A stretch of DNA of 64,000 bases from Rathayibacter sp. VKM Ac-2754 (GTDB lineage Bacteria; Actinomycetota; Actinomycetes; Actinomycetales; Microbacteriaceae), in contig NZ_WUCC01000013.1 in assembly GCF_009807095.1 (NCBI RefSeq), forward strand, positions 1 to 64,000, written 5' to 3'. The position numbers were made by a program, and so were the translations under genes. Below, piece after piece: positions 1 through 8,616 of this stretch. Positions within the stretch are counted from its first letter, which is position 1. Each line of letters begins with the position of its first letter. The notes under the pieces are model-generated. The model did not search any database, was not told the origin of the DNA, and saw only the letters and a list, made by a program, of their open reading frames with translations.

Positions 1-6
1 GAGCTC

Positions 7-133
7 GCTGGTCGAGTAGCCCCGCAGGGGCGTATCGAGACCCACCAGCGTCAGAAGGGAGGTCTGCACGCCCGGCCTTCTGACGGATGTGGATCTCGAT
101 ACGCCCGCTGCGCGGGCTGCGGGCTCGATCAGC
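7..133. repeat. Nested palindromic repeat, copy A
   Basis: Two arms of about 50-58 bp face each other around a short centre. The left arm starts GCTGGTCGAGTAGCC and runs through GGCGTATCGAGA and CCACCAGCGTCAG. The right arm is its approximate reverse complement and ends CTCGATCAGC. Each arm carries a smaller palindrome of its own (CCCCGCAGGGG on the left, GCCCGCTGCGCGGGC on the right). No convincing gene covers it. The same design recurs at 198, 36454, 53424, 53557 and 53727. A fragment of the inner arm (TTCTGACGCTGGTGGAG) lies near 154-170, between copies A and B. Confidence 0.8.
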
Positions 134-197
134 GGGGAGGGGGCGGACTGGCTTTCTGACGCTGGTGGAGCCTCTGGGAGAGGACTGCCGCAAGCTC

Positions 198-322
198 GCT
201 GGTCGAGTAGCCGCCGCAGGCGGCGTATCGAGACCCACCAGCGTCAGCAGGGAGGTCTGCAAGCCCGGCCTTCTGACGGACGTGGATCTCGATACGCCCG
301 CTGCGCGGGCTACTCGATCGGC
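198..322. repeat. Nested palindromic repeat, copy B
   Basis: Second copy of the family, in the same orientation as copy A. It opens GCTGGTCGAGTAGCC, has GCCGCAGGCGGC as the nested palindrome of the left arm, and closes with GGGCTACTCGATCGGC. Both copies A and B are preceded by AGCTC, which suggests a local duplication. The stretch 1-377 otherwise holds no gene I can support. The repeat ends about 55 bp beyond the stop codon of the minus-strand gene at 378. Confidence 0.8.
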
Positions 323-377
323 GAGGATGCCGCCCGCCGACGGGTGGTCGGGCGGTTGGCCGCGGCGAACCGCGCCG

Positions 378-1760
378 TCAGATCCGGTCGTCGAGGGCCG
401 CGAGCAGCGCCGCGCGGTCCTCGCGGAGGATCGACGCCCCGCTGCCGGGGATCGCGCGCACCTCGACGCCGCGGTCGGAGAGCACCGAGGCGAGCGACGC
501 GTGGCCCAGCGGGTCCTCGGGGAGCACGGCGAGCGTCGGCACGGTGAAGCCCTTCGGGGCGTCCGCCGCGTCCTTCGCGGTCAGGCCTGATGCCGATGCC
601 GGATCCCAGAGGCGGTGCGCCGAGACGTCGAGCTCGATCTGCTCGTCGGTCCAGATCGGGTGGCGGCGGCGCACCTCGTCGGCGTCGCCCTTCTCGACCC
701 GCGCGAGGGAGCCGGCGCGGTGCAGCGCCCCACCCAGCCCCCGCGCATCCGAGAACGCGGGGTCGAGCAGGATCAGCCGCTCGGGCCGGTAGTCGACGAG
801 CTGCGCGGCGACGACCGCGCCGAGTCCGTGGCCGATGATCAGGTCGGGAGTCTGCAGGACCGACGCGCGGACGTCGCCCGCCCAGCGCTCGGGGGAGTAC
901 GTGGGCGACTTCGGCGAACCGCCGTGGCCGGCGAGGTCCGGCGCGATCACGCGGTAGCCGTGCTCCTGCAGCGCCGGGACGAGGGCGTACCAGACGCGCG
1001 AGTCGGAGGCGAGGCCGTGCAGCAGCAGTGCGACGCGCTCGCCCGCTCCGCCGTAGTCGCGGACGTAGAGCTGGAGCGGCTCGGCGGGACCGGCCGCGAG
1101 GGCCTTCCGCTCGGCGCGGGTCGGCTCGAGTACGAGGGCGTTGCCGAAGACGCGCGGCGCGGGTCCGAAGGCGTCGCGGGCGCTCTGCACGACGCGGCGG
1201 CCGAGCATCGCGTTGCCGACGCCTCCGATCGCCGCGCCGATGCCGAACGGCATGGCGCGACCGACGAGCCCTGCGCCCTGCTGGGTGAGGAAGTGCCGGG
1301 TGAAGGAGCGCTTGGCCCGATCGGCGATCTCGCCGACGAGGAAGGACGGCAGGCCCTTGGTCACGACCGAGCCCCAGTACTGGTTGAGGCCCGCCCCGCC
1401 GCCGACCGCCTGGCCCGCGACCTGACGGACCAGCTCGCTCCCGGAGGATCCCATCATCAGTGTGAGCACCAGCGCCCGCGCGCGCTCGGGATCCTCGAGT
1501 CGGATGCCGTGCACCTCGGTCACCGACTGCGCGAAGAGCGCGCTCGCCTCGAGGAACCCGGCGGCGCCCGCCCCCGACAGAGCGACGGAGGTGACGGTGC
1601 CGATCCCGGGGACGACGGCGGTCGCGCCGATCGCCGCGCCTCCTGCGGCGACGCTCGCGAGGTACTGGCGCTCGAGCGAGGTGATCAGCTGCTCCGGAGT
1701 CGCGTTCGGCCGGCGGCGGCGCAGGGCGCGGATGTTCGCCAGCACGGCGGGGCGCTGCAC
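378..1760 (-). CDS. EcsC-like domain fused to an alpha/beta hydrolase; probably the 3' part of an interrupted gene
   Basis: This 460-residue frame starts with GTG but has no good ribosome-binding site. The N-terminal half (about residues 15-190) is alanine/glycine rich with hydrophobic stretches and looks like an EcsC-family domain. From about residue 230 there is an alpha/beta-hydrolase fold with the LLLHGLASDS oxyanion-hole motif. At the nucleophile elbow the sequence reads GHGLGA where GHSLGA is expected, so Gly312 replaces the catalytic serine. Reading upstream in the same frame gives only three codons before a TGA at 1772-1770, and beyond it a 34-codon stretch with its own good start (next entry). 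The natural gene is therefore probably 378-1874 with a nonsense mutation. A functional restart at 1760 cannot be excluded. Confidence 0.6.
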   Translation of the reverse strand: MQRPAVLANIRALRRRRPNATPEQLITSLERQYLASVAAGGAAIGATAVVPGIGTVTSVALSGAGAAGFLEASALFAQSVTEVHGIRLEDPERARALVLTLMMGSSGSELVRQVAGQAVGGGAGLNQYWGSVVTKGLPSFLVGEIADRAKRSFTRHFLTQQGAGLVGRAMPFGIGAAIGGVGNAMLGRRVVQSARDAFGPAPRVFGNALVLEPTRAERKALAAGPAEPLQLYVRDYGGAGERVALLLHGLASDSRVWYALVPALQEHGYRVIAPDLAGHGGSPKSPTYSPERWAGDVRASVLQTPDLIIGHGLGAVVAAQLVDYRPERLILLDPAFSDARGLGGALHRAGSLARVEKGDADEVRRRHPIWTDEQIELDVSAHRLWDPASASGLTAKDAADAPKGFTVPTLAVLPEDPLGHASLASVLSDRGVEVRAIPGSGASILREDRAALLAALDDRI

Positions 1761-1769
1761 GGCGAGCAG

Positions 1770-1874
1770 TCAATCGAGCATCCGGGCCAGCTGGGCGTTC
1801 TCGACCTGCGCCTCCGATCCCGACGTGTCGTCGATCCGCTTCTCGAGGTCGCGCTTGCGCTTGCGGTCGGCCAT
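1770..1874 (-). pseudogene. N-terminal fragment of the EcsC-like/hydrolase gene, cut off by an in-frame TGA
   Basis: A 34-residue frame begins with ATG at 1874 behind AGGAG nine bases upstream. It is basic and helical (MADRKRKRDLEKRIDD...) and ends LARMLD followed by TGA. The next codons in the same frame read LLAV and run directly into the 460-residue frame at 1760. The ribosome-binding site belongs here and not to the downstream frame. That supports a single ancestral gene broken by one stop codon, for example from a serine codon TCA. The alternative is an independent small peptide translated ahead of the hydrolase. Confidence 0.6.
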
Positions 1875-1927
1875 GTCCTGCAACTCCTGCGTCGTCTGCC
1901 GACCGCGGGCGGCACGGCGCACCGGGG

Positions 1928-2704
1928 TCAGTCGGCGGCGGCCTGCGGTTTCGGCGCGTAGTCCTCAGCGTAACGGGCGAGAACCTGCTCGATCGGTGCG
2001 TCCAGGACGAGTCGGCCCTTGTCCAGGTAGAGCCCGCGGGTGCAGAACCGCCGCAGGTCGCGCTCGTTGTGCGAGACGAAGAACAGCGTCCGGCCGGCGG
2101 CGAGGAGCTCCTCGATGCGGGCGTAGCACTTCTCGCGGAAGGCCTTGTCGCCCACCGCGAGCACCTCGTCGACCAGGATGATCGGCTCCTCGAGGCGGGA
2201 GACGACCGAGAACGCGATCCGCACCTTCATCCCGCTCGAGAGGTGCTTGTAGGGGGTGTCGAGGAAGTCGCCGATCTCGGCGAAGTCGATGATCGAGTCG
2301 AAGCGGTCGTCGACCTCGCGCCGCGACATGCCGTGCAGCCCGGCCGTCAGGTAGACGTTCTCGCGGACGCTGAGGTCGGCGACGAAGCCCCCGGTGATCT
2401 CGATGAGCGGAGCGACTCCGCCGCGCACCTCGACGACGCCCTCGTCGGGCAGCACGACTCCCGCCACCAGCTTGAGGAGGGTCGACTTGCCCTGGCCGTT
2501 CCGCCCGACGACCCCGATGGCCTCGCCCTGGCGCACCTCGACGTCGAGCCCCCGCAGCGCCCAGAACTCGCCCGGGCGGGAGCGCCGGGAGCGGCCGGCG
2601 AAGAGGTCCTTGAAGGAGCGGCGCCCGCGGCGGTTGCGGCGGAAGCTGATCCCGAGACCGCGGCACGCGATGACGACGGGATTCTCGGTCGCCGACGACG
2701 CCAT
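1928..2704 (-). CDS. Wzt-type ABC transporter ATP-binding protein (polysaccharide/teichoic acid export)
   Basis: This 258-residue protein powers glycopolymer export across the membrane together with the permease at 2704-3525. Visible motifs are Walker A GRNGQGKST, signature LSSGMKVRIAFS and Walker B IILVDEVLAVGD. The SSGM...R..FS signature and the LVDEVLAVGD Walker B are typical of the Wzt/TagH/RfbE branch. There is no long C-terminal carbohydrate-binding domain, so it resembles short TagH/KpsT-like forms. The ATG overlaps the permease stop codon by one base (TGATG), which indicates translational coupling. A longer open frame upstream is only a shadow of the permease. Confidence 0.9.
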   Translation of the reverse strand: MASSATENPVVIACRGLGISFRRNRRGRRSFKDLFAGRSRRSRPGEFWALRGLDVEVRQGEAIGVVGRNGQGKSTLLKLVAGVVLPDEGVVEVRGGVAPLIEITGGFVADLSVRENVYLTAGLHGMSRREVDDRFDSIIDFAEIGDFLDTPYKHLSSGMKVRIAFSVVSRLEEPIILVDEVLAVGDKAFREKCYARIEELLAAGRTLFFVSHNERDLRRFCTRGLYLDKGRLVLDAPIEQVLARYAEDYAPKPQAAAD

Positions 2705-3525
2705 CACAGCTCCTTCAGGACCGCGCGCTCGGAGCGGCGGAAGACGATCAGGCCGACGACGAGCAGGAGCACCGAGATCAGCGCGGAGGTGAGGATCAGC
2801 GGCAGGTCGAGCTCGCTCGCGAAGAAGGTGGAGCGGTAGAGCGCGAAGATCCCGCTCAGCGGGTTGAGCGCCGCGTACGGCTGGATCCCGACGGGCAGGT
2901 TCGCGGTCGAGTAGATGATCGGCGACGCGTAGAAGAGGAAGCGCAGCACCAGCTTGATCACGCGCTCGAGGTCGCGGAAGAAGACCACGAGCGGAGCGAC
3001 CAGGAGGCCGACCCCGAGGGTGAGGATCGCCTGCAGCACGATCGCGACCGGGAAGAGCAGGACGGCGGGAGTCACCTCGGCACCGGCGAGCACCGCGAAC
3101 AGGACGAGCACCGGGATGCTCGCCACGAACTCGATTCCCTTCGAGAGCACGATCCGCCCGACCCAGATCGTGCGCGGGATCGAGGTCGAGCGCACGAGCT
3201 TCGCCTCCTTGAGGAAGGCGCGCGTGGCGTCGGAGGTGGCCTGGTTGAACCACATCCACGGCAGCAGCCCCGCGAGGAGGAAGACGATGTACGGGTCCTC
3301 GCCGACCGAGCGGTCGAAGACCACCGTGAAGACGAAGTAGTAGATCCCCGACATCACGAGCGGGTCGAGGACCGACCAGAAGTAGCCGAGAGCGCTCGTG
3401 GCGTAGCGGACGGTCAGGTCGCGCCGGGTGAGCAGCCACAGCGAGTGCCGGTAGCGCCACGCCCTGGAGCGACGGTGGCGGACGGCCGTCTCGGCCGAGG
3501 TGTCCGGCGCTGCTGGTGTGCTCAT
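2704..3525 (-). CDS. ABC-2 type permease (Wzm/TagG-like) for glycopolymer export
   Basis: A 273-residue integral membrane protein with about six hydrophobic segments. Family marks include RDLTVRYATSALGYFWSVLDPL near the N terminus, typical of polysaccharide ABC-2 permeases, and PIIYS around the periplasmic helix. The ATG at 3525 is chosen because GGAGGAGT lies just upstream and the soluble N terminus is short. It sits between the nucleotidyltransferase and the ATPase on the minus strand and forms the exporter with the latter. The exported polymer cannot be told from sequence. The LicC-like neighbour suggests a phosphoalcohol- or sugar-decorated cell-wall polymer. Confidence 0.9.
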   Translation of the reverse strand: MSTPAAPDTSAETAVRHRRSRAWRYRHSLWLLTRRDLTVRYATSALGYFWSVLDPLVMSGIYYFVFTVVFDRSVGEDPYIVFLLAGLLPWMWFNQATSDATRAFLKEAKLVRSTSIPRTIWVGRIVLSKGIEFVASIPVLVLFAVLAGAEVTPAVLLFPVAIVLQAILTLGVGLLVAPLVVFFRDLERVIKLVLRFLFYASPIIYSTANLPVGIQPYAALNPLSGIFALYRSTFFASELDLPLILTSALISVLLLVVGLIVFRRSERAVLKEL

Positions 3526-3584
3526 CCCGCGCGACTCCTCCCGACCGTCCGACCCGCCTGTGCGAGCCGGAGGAGCCGGGAGCG

Positions 3585-4316
3585 TCAGACGAAGAGGTTC
3601 GCGCGCTCGAGGTCTTCGGCGAAGTCCACCTCGACGGCGTAGAGGTCGGAGATGTCCATCGGCTCGACGAGCAGTCTGTCCTGCTCGATCGCCAACTCTA
3701 GGCCACGCTCGAAGTAGTCCTGGGCGTCCACGCGGGCGAGGTGGCGGATCAGCGCGGGCTTGTCGGCGGCCGAGACGTAGTTGATGCCGACCGCCTCGCC
3801 GAGGCCGCCGCGGACGGTCTTGGAGAGCTGGTCGATGTAGCCCTCGGCGCTCGTCGTGTACTTGACCTCCTCGTCCGACACCTTCGCGGTGTTGACGGTG
3901 ACGAAGGAGGTGTCCTTCGCGATGAGCGCCCTCGTGCGGTCGAGGATGCGGGGGTCGAAGACGACGTCGCCGTTCATCCAGAGCACGCCGCCCTGACCCG
4001 ACGCCTGGAGGGCGCGCAGGAGGCTCTTCGAGGTGTTGGTCTGGTCGTACTGCTCGTTGTAGACGAACGATGCCTGGGGGAACGCCTCGATGATGTGCTC
4101 GAGCTTGTAGCCGACCACGATGCTCACGGGCGTCTTCGCTCCGAAGGCGTGGTGGATGTTGTCGAACTGCTGCTGCATGATCGTGCGGCCGTCGCTGAGC
4201 GGGGTCAGCGGCTTCGGGAGGGACCGGCCGAGTCGGCTGCCCATTCCGGCGGCGAGGATGACGACCGAGGCGGGGATACCGCCCGTGCTGCTCCGTGAAT
4301 CCGAGTGGGTCGTCAT
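3585..4316 (-). CDS. LicC-like nucleotidyltransferase (phosphocholine cytidylyltransferase family)
   Basis: A 243-residue cytosolic enzyme of the NTP-transferase superfamily. The start VVILAAGMGSRLG is the nucleotide-binding loop, followed by PKPL (conserved Lys) and a metal-binding region WMNGDVVFD. The form NTSKSLLRAL and the short length match the LicC/phosphocholine cytidylyltransferase group better than hexose-1-phosphate nucleotidyltransferases, but the substrate is not proven. ATG at 4316 follows GAGGAGA. It opens the minus-strand cassette with the Wzm/Wzt exporter, so it probably makes an activated building block for the exported polymer. A -10-like TACACT lies about 65 bp upstream, giving a real leader. 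Confidence 0.8.
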   Translation of the reverse strand: MTTHSDSRSSTGGIPASVVILAAGMGSRLGRSLPKPLTPLSDGRTIMQQQFDNIHHAFGAKTPVSIVVGYKLEHIIEAFPQASFVYNEQYDQTNTSKSLLRALQASGQGGVLWMNGDVVFDPRILDRTRALIAKDTSFVTVNTAKVSDEEVKYTTSAEGYIDQLSKTVRGGLGEAVGINYVSAADKPALIRHLARVDAQDYFERGLELAIEQDRLLVEPMDISDLYAVEVDFAEDLERANLFV

Positions 4317-4468
4317 GTCTTCTCCTCGTGTTAACCGCCGCGTATCGATCTGATTGCTCCCTGGGTCGTTGCTTAGTGTACAGTTCCGGCTCGCTCAGGC
4401 CAGGGTGGTTGACGTCTCGACGTGTCGCGAGGACCCGATGCGCTCCTGTCGGGCTGCGAGCGAGTTGG

Positions 4469-4474
4469 TACCGT
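4469..4474 (+). promoter_or_regulatory. -10 box TACCGT of a leaderless promoter for the ABC ATPase
   Basis: TACCGT fits TANNNT and ends six bases before the ATG at 4481. No Shine-Dalgarno sequence is present there, so transcription probably begins at or next to the start codon. No clear -35 box is visible. Confidence 0.5.
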
Positions 4475-4480
4475 AGCCGG

Positions 4481-5407
4481 ATGACGTCCGCGACGAACGC
4501 CGAGGAATCCGAGCGCGAGGCTGCTCCGCCCGCGGATCCGTCGATCGCCGAGGCGCCCGAAACCACGGAGGAGCCGGAGGTCGCGGGGGAGCCCGCGATC
4601 GCCGGAGAGCCGCAGGTCGTCGAGGAGGGGGGCGCGCCCGTCGCCGCCCCCGTCGTCTTCGCGCTGCGCGGACTCACCCGCACCTTCGGCCGCACCGTCG
4701 CCGTCGACCGCATCGACCTCGAGGTCAGGGCCGGCACCTTCTGCGGCATCATCGGGCCCAACGGCGCCGGCAAGACGACCACCCTCTCGATGATGACGGG
4801 GCTCCTCCGCCCCGACACCGGCCAGGTGCTCGTGCACGGCGTCGACGTCTGGAAGGACTCCGCCGCCGCCAAGCGGCTCATCGGAGTCCTGCCCGACCGC
4901 CTCCGGCTCTTCGACCGGCTCACCGGAGCCCAGTTCCTCTACTACGCCGCGGCGCTGCGCGGGATCGACCGCGCGACGGCGAAGCAGCGGATCGCCGAGC
5001 TCGCCGGGGCGCTCGGCCTCACCGACGCTCTCGAGCGCCTGATCTCGGACTACTCCGCCGGCATGGCGAAGAAGGTCGCGCTGGCCGGCGCCATGATCCA
5101 CGCTCCGCGGGTGCTCGTGCTCGACGAGCCCTTCGAGTCGGTCGACCCCGTCTCCTCGGCCGCGGTCATCACCGTGCTCCGGCGCTTCGTCGCCGGGGGC
5201 GGCACGGTGGTGCTCTCGAGTCACGGCCTCGACTTCATCGAGCGCGTCTGCGACGACGTCGCCGTGATCGTCGGCGGCAAGGTGCTCGCCTCCGGATCGG
5301 TCGCCGAGGTCGCCGGGACCGCGACGCTCGAGGAGCGCTTCCTCGAGCTCGCGGGCGGCAAGCAGATCGCCGAGGGGCTGCAGTGGCTGCACGACTTCTC
5401 CGGCTGA
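4481..5407 (+). CDS. ABC transporter ATP-binding protein (ABC-2 type exporter)
   Basis: A 308-residue ATPase. The first 60 residues are an acidic, proline/glutamate-rich tail. The ABC domain follows with Walker A GPNGAGKTT, a D-rich loop VLPDRLRLFDRLT, signature YSAGMAKKVAL and Walker B VLVLDEPFESVDP, then the switch histidine in SSHG. This is the DrrA/CcmA-like class used with ABC-2 permeases. Start ATG 4481 is preferred because a TANNNT box lies six bases ahead. The membrane gene that follows overlaps by 25 bases and is the obvious partner. The exported substrate is unknown. Confidence 0.88.
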   Translation: MTSATNAEESEREAAPPADPSIAEAPETTEEPEVAGEPAIAGEPQVVEEGGAPVAAPVVFALRGLTRTFGRTVAVDRIDLEVRAGTFCGIIGPNGAGKTTTLSMMTGLLRPDTGQVLVHGVDVWKDSAAAKRLIGVLPDRLRLFDRLTGAQFLYYAAALRGIDRATAKQRIAELAGALGLTDALERLISDYSAGMAKKVALAGAMIHAPRVLVLDEPFESVDPVSSAAVITVLRRFVAGGGTVVLSSHGLDFIERVCDDVAVIVGGKVLASGSVAEVAGTATLEERFLELAGGKQIAEGLQWLHDFSG

Positions 5408-6933
5408 GGCTCGACGTCCTCCTCGGGGCGTTCCGCTCCGGACCCGCGTCGACCGCCGGTGTGCTGCTCGGCGTGCTCGTCGTCGTCGCGGCCACGGCCG
5501 GGCTGCTCGCCGGGCTCCGCGCGCTCGAGCCCGCGAGCGGACTCGCGGCCGACGCCGTGGTGGTCGGCGGATCGCTGCTCACGCTCGCGTTCCTCGCGCT
5601 GCCGTTCCTGCTCGGCCCGGTCGACCCGATGGATCCGCGGGCGTTCCGGCTCTTCGGCATCCCGAGCGTCCGGCTCGCGGCGGCCCTGGCCCTGGCCGGG
5701 CTGATCTCGGCGCCGGTGCTCGCGCTCGCCGTGCTGGGCGGGGCGCTCGTCCCGCTCTTCCCGGGCGCCGGCGCGCTCGGCGTGCTCGGTCCGCTGCTCG
5801 GGGTGCTCACGAGCGCCCTCCTCGCGCGGATCGGCCTCGCCGCCTCCGCCGCCCTCGTGCCCTCGCGCACCGCGCGGGAGCTGCTCGCGGTACTGGGACT
5901 CGTCCTGATCCTCGCGGTGCCCGTCGCCCTCGTCCTGGTCACGGGACTCGACTGGGGAGGCGCGGGCTCGCGGGTGCTCGACGGTCTCGCCTCGGCGCTC
6001 GGCGCGACTCCTCTCGGTGCCGCCTGGGCGATCGCCCCGGCGGCCGCTGCGGGCGACCCCGTCCCGTCCCTCCTCGTCGCCCTGCTCACGCTCGTCGTCG
6101 CGGCGGCCGTGTGGTGGCTCGTGGTCCGGGTGCTGACCGAGCGTCCGGAGCGCACGCACCGCCCGGCGCGCGGGGTCCGGCTGGGCTGGTTCGAGGTGCT
6201 CCCCGCCTCGCCCGCCGGGGCGATCGCCGCCCGCAGCATCACCTACTGGGCGCGGGACCCGCGCTACCAGGCGTCGCTCGTGGCCGTGCCGCTCCTGCCG
6301 GTCGTGACCCTCGTGCTGCTGGCGGTCGTCGGAGTGCCCTTCCCGCTGCTGTCGCTGCTCCCGGTGCCGCTCGTCGTGCTGTTCCTCGGCTGGTTCCTGC
6401 ACAACGACGTCGCCTACGACGGATCGGCCTTCTGGCTGCACGTGGCGGCCGGAGTCCGCGGCCGCGCCGACCGCCTCGGCCGCGCGTTCCCCACACTCCT
6501 GCTCGGGCTGCCGATCGTCCTGCTCGGCTCGCTGGTGAGCAGTGCGACCTCGGGGCTGGACGGCTCCTTCCCGGTGCTCCTCGCGGCCAACACCTGCCTG
6601 CTGCTCGTGCCCGCGGGAGTCGCGAGCGCCGTGTCGGCGCGGCTCGCCTACCCGGCGCCGCGGCCCGGCGACAGCGCGTTCGTGCAGCCGCAGGCGCCCG
6701 GCGCGAGCGGCGCGGGTCCCCAGGCGCTCGCCTTCGGGCTCGGGCTGCTGCTGGCGGCGCCGACGGTGGTGCTCGCCCTCCGCGCCCTCTTCGTCGATCC
6801 GGAGGCGGTGTCCACGGCGGTGCTCACCGGCTTCGGCAGCGCGGTGGTCGTGTTCGTTCTCGGCGTCCTGCTCGGCGGGGCGCTCTTCGACCGCCGAGCG
6901 GCCGAGCTGGTCTCGTTCACCAGCCGCTACTGA
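5383..6933 (+). CDS. Large multi-pass membrane protein, probable permease partner of the upstream ATPase
   Basis: A 516-residue very hydrophobic protein with about a dozen predicted membrane segments rich in Leu, Val and Ala. The GTG start at 5383 lies inside the 3' end of the ATPase gene (25-base overlap) and follows GAGGGG. I recognise no named family signature, but a two-gene ATPase plus polytopic protein arrangement is typical of ABC-2 exporters in actinobacteria. The middle segment RSITYWARDPRYQASLVAVPLLP resembles the cytoplasmic entry of ABC-2 permeases. The function therefore rests on context and topology. Confidence 0.8.
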   Translation: MAARLLRLRLDVLLGAFRSGPASTAGVLLGVLVVVAATAGLLAGLRALEPASGLAADAVVVGGSLLTLAFLALPFLLGPVDPMDPRAFRLFGIPSVRLAAALALAGLISAPVLALAVLGGALVPLFPGAGALGVLGPLLGVLTSALLARIGLAASAALVPSRTARELLAVLGLVLILAVPVALVLVTGLDWGGAGSRVLDGLASALGATPLGAAWAIAPAAAAGDPVPSLLVALLTLVVAAAVWWLVVRVLTERPERTHRPARGVRLGWFEVLPASPAGAIAARSITYWARDPRYQASLVAVPLLPVVTLVLLAVVGVPFPLLSLLPVPLVVLFLGWFLHNDVAYDGSAFWLHVAAGVRGRADRLGRAFPTLLLGLPIVLLGSLVSSATSGLDGSFPVLLAANTCLLLVPAGVASAVSARLAYPAPRPGDSAFVQPQAPGASGAGPQALAFGLGLLLAAPTVVLALRALFVDPEAVSTAVLTGFGSAVVVFVLGVLLGGALFDRRAAELVSFTSRY

Positions 6934-6967
6934 GCCGCGGCCCGGAGTCGCTCCGAGGGAGCGCGCG

Positions 6968-6973
6968 TAGAAT
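6968..6973 (+). promoter_or_regulatory. -10 box TAGAAT of a leaderless promoter for the DUF3039 gene
   Basis: TAGAAT is one base from the TATAAT consensus and ends seven bases before ATG 6981. The spacer CCTCCGC offers no anti-16S complement, so a leaderless message is likely. Confidence 0.6.
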
Positions 6974-6980
6974 CCTCCGC

Positions 6981-7262
6981 ATGACGACCCGGCCTGAGAA
7001 CAGCAGCACCGACCCCCTCGAGGGCGGCGGAGGAACCGCCACCCTCGACCGCGAGCTCGAGGAGCTCCTCAACCAGGAGACCGTCGAGCCCGGCGATCAC
7101 GAGCGCTTCTCGCACTACGTCCCGAAGGACAAGATCCTCGAGAGCGCCATGACCGGCAAGCCCGTCCGTGCGCTCTGCGGCAAGAAGTGGCTCCCGGGCC
7201 GCGACCCCGAGAAGTTCCCGGTCTGCCCGGCCTGCAAGGAGATCTACGCCCGGATGAAGTAG
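6981..7262 (+). CDS. DUF3039 domain protein
   Basis: A 93-residue soluble protein. The second half carries RALCGKKW, then FPVCPACKEIY, giving three cysteines in a small zinc-ribbon-like arrangement, which is the hallmark of the actinobacterial DUF3039 family. The function of the family is not established. The N-terminal 25 residues are low-complexity (Gly/Thr/Asp). It is probably its own transcription unit with a leaderless promoter. The next gene is convergent and ends eight bases away. Only the family assignment is firm. Confidence 0.85.
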   Translation: MTTRPENSSTDPLEGGGGTATLDRELEELLNQETVEPGDHERFSHYVPKDKILESAMTGKPVRALCGKKWLPGRDPEKFPVCPACKEIYARMK

Positions 7263-7270
7263 GGCGCGCC

Positions 7271-8575
7271 TCAGGCGTAGCGCGTCGGCAGCACGGGGTC
7301 GCCACGGCCCAGACGCAGGGCGTCCTGCGGCAGCTCGAGCACAGCATTGGCGTGGTGCTCGCGAGCGGCATGCACGCCCGCCGGTCCGAGGTGGTCCGGG
7401 AGGATCGTCCCGTCGTCGATCAGCGGCACGAGCAGCGCCCGCTCATCCTCGCCGACGGCGCCCTCCGGCCCCGCGCCCACGTGCACGACCTCCTCGACGG
7501 CGATGCCGTCCTCGGTGAGGAGGCGGCCGGCGGCCTTGCGCCCGCCGATGGACGCCTTCGCGATCGACTTCTTGGCGACGGCGACCCACTCGCCCGCGTC
7601 GTCCTCGTGCGCCACGAGCTTGTAGACCATGCCCGCCGTCGGGTGGCCGGAGCCCGTCGCGACCGAGGTCCCGACGCCGTAGGAGTCGACGGGCGAGGCG
7701 GCGAGCGCGGCGATGCCGTACTCGTCGAGATCGTTGGTGACGGTGATCCTCGTGCCGGTCGCACCGAGCGCGTCGAGCTGCGCGCGCACGGCGGCCACCT
7801 GCTGCGGGAGGTCGCCGGAGTCGATCCGCACGGCGCCGAGGCCGGTGCCCGCCACGCGGACGGCCAGGTCGACCGCGGCGGTCACGTCGTAGGTGTCGAC
7901 GAGGAGCGTCGTGCCGGGCCCGAGGGCTGCGACCTGCGCGCGGAACGCCGCCTCCTCCGAGTCGTGCAGGAGGGTGAAGGCGTGCGCGGACGTGCCCATG
8001 GTCGGCACGCCCCAGCTGCGGCCCGCCTCGAGGTTCGACGTCGCTCCGAATCCGGCGATGTAGGCGGCGCGGGCCGCGGCGACCGCCGAGCGCTCGCCGG
8101 CGCGCCGCGATCCCATCTCGGCGAGCGGGCGGCCGTCGGCGGCCGACACCATGCGCGCGGCGGCGCTCGCGACGGCGCTGTCGTGGTTGAGGACGCTCAG
8201 CACGAGGGTCTCGAGCAGCACGCCCTCGGCGAAGGGCGCCTCGACGATCAGCACGGGGGAGCCGGGAAGGTAGACCTCGCCCTCGCGGTAGCCCCAGACG
8301 TCCCCGCCGAAGCGGTAGTCCGCGAGCCAGTCGAGAGTGCGGGAGTCGACCACGCGGTTCTCCTGCAGCCAGTCGAGCTCCGGCTCGCCGAAGCGGAACC
8401 GCGAGATCAGCTCGAGGAGGCGGCCGGTGCCCGCGAGGACCCCGTAGCGGCGCCCGGGCGGCAGGCTCCTCGCGAACACCTCGAACATGCAGCGGCGGTC
8501 GGCGGTGCCGCTGCCGAGAGCGCCCTCGACCATCGTGAGCTCGTAGCGGTCGGTGAGGAACGACGTCGCATCCAT
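7271..8575 (-). CDS. pncB: Nicotinate phosphoribosyltransferase
   Basis: This 434-residue enzyme converts nicotinate and PRPP to nicotinate mononucleotide in NAD salvage. Marks of the family are the start [15 protein letters not shown], the MGSRRAG and [10 protein letters not shown] segments, GTSAHAF with the phospho-accepting histidine (about His198), and VDTYD and RIDSGDL in the barrel. Length is normal. I place the start at MDATSFLTD (8575) because the longer frame up to 8629 would run into the divergent murI gene and its promoter. The intergenic space to murI is only 41 bp, so the two promoters overlap. Confidence 0.92.
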   Translation of the reverse strand: MDATSFLTDRYELTMVEGALGSGTADRRCMFEVFARSLPPGRRYGVLAGTGRLLELISRFRFGEPELDWLQENRVVDSRTLDWLADYRFGGDVWGYREGEVYLPGSPVLIVEAPFAEGVLLETLVLSVLNHDSAVASAAARMVSAADGRPLAEMGSRRAGERSAVAAARAAYIAGFGATSNLEAGRSWGVPTMGTSAHAFTLLHDSEEAAFRAQVAALGPGTTLLVDTYDVTAAVDLAVRVAGTGLGAVRIDSGDLPQQVAAVRAQLDALGATGTRITVTNDLDEYGIAALAASPVDSYGVGTSVATGSGHPTAGMVYKLVAHEDDAGEWVAVAKKSIAKASIGGRKAAGRLLTEDGIAVEEVVHVGAGPEGAVGEDERALLVPLIDDGTILPDHLGPAGVHAAREHHANAVLELPQDALRLGRGDPVLPTRYA

Positions 8576-8602
8576 CCGATCAGTGTTCCACGAGCCCGCC
8601 GG

Positions 8603-8608
8603 TAGGCT
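8603..8608 (+). promoter_or_regulatory. -10 box TAGGCT for murI-rph-rdgB
   Basis: TAGGCT fits TANNNT and ends eight bases before the GTG of murI. No ribosome-binding site is present. It is the likely promoter of the three overlapping genes that follow. Confidence 0.45.
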
Positions 8609-8616
8609 CGTCTCCT

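Noticed and set aside
87-590. Open frames over repeats A and B
   Set aside because: They derive from palindromic repeats, lack ribosome-binding sites and have Arg-rich composition.
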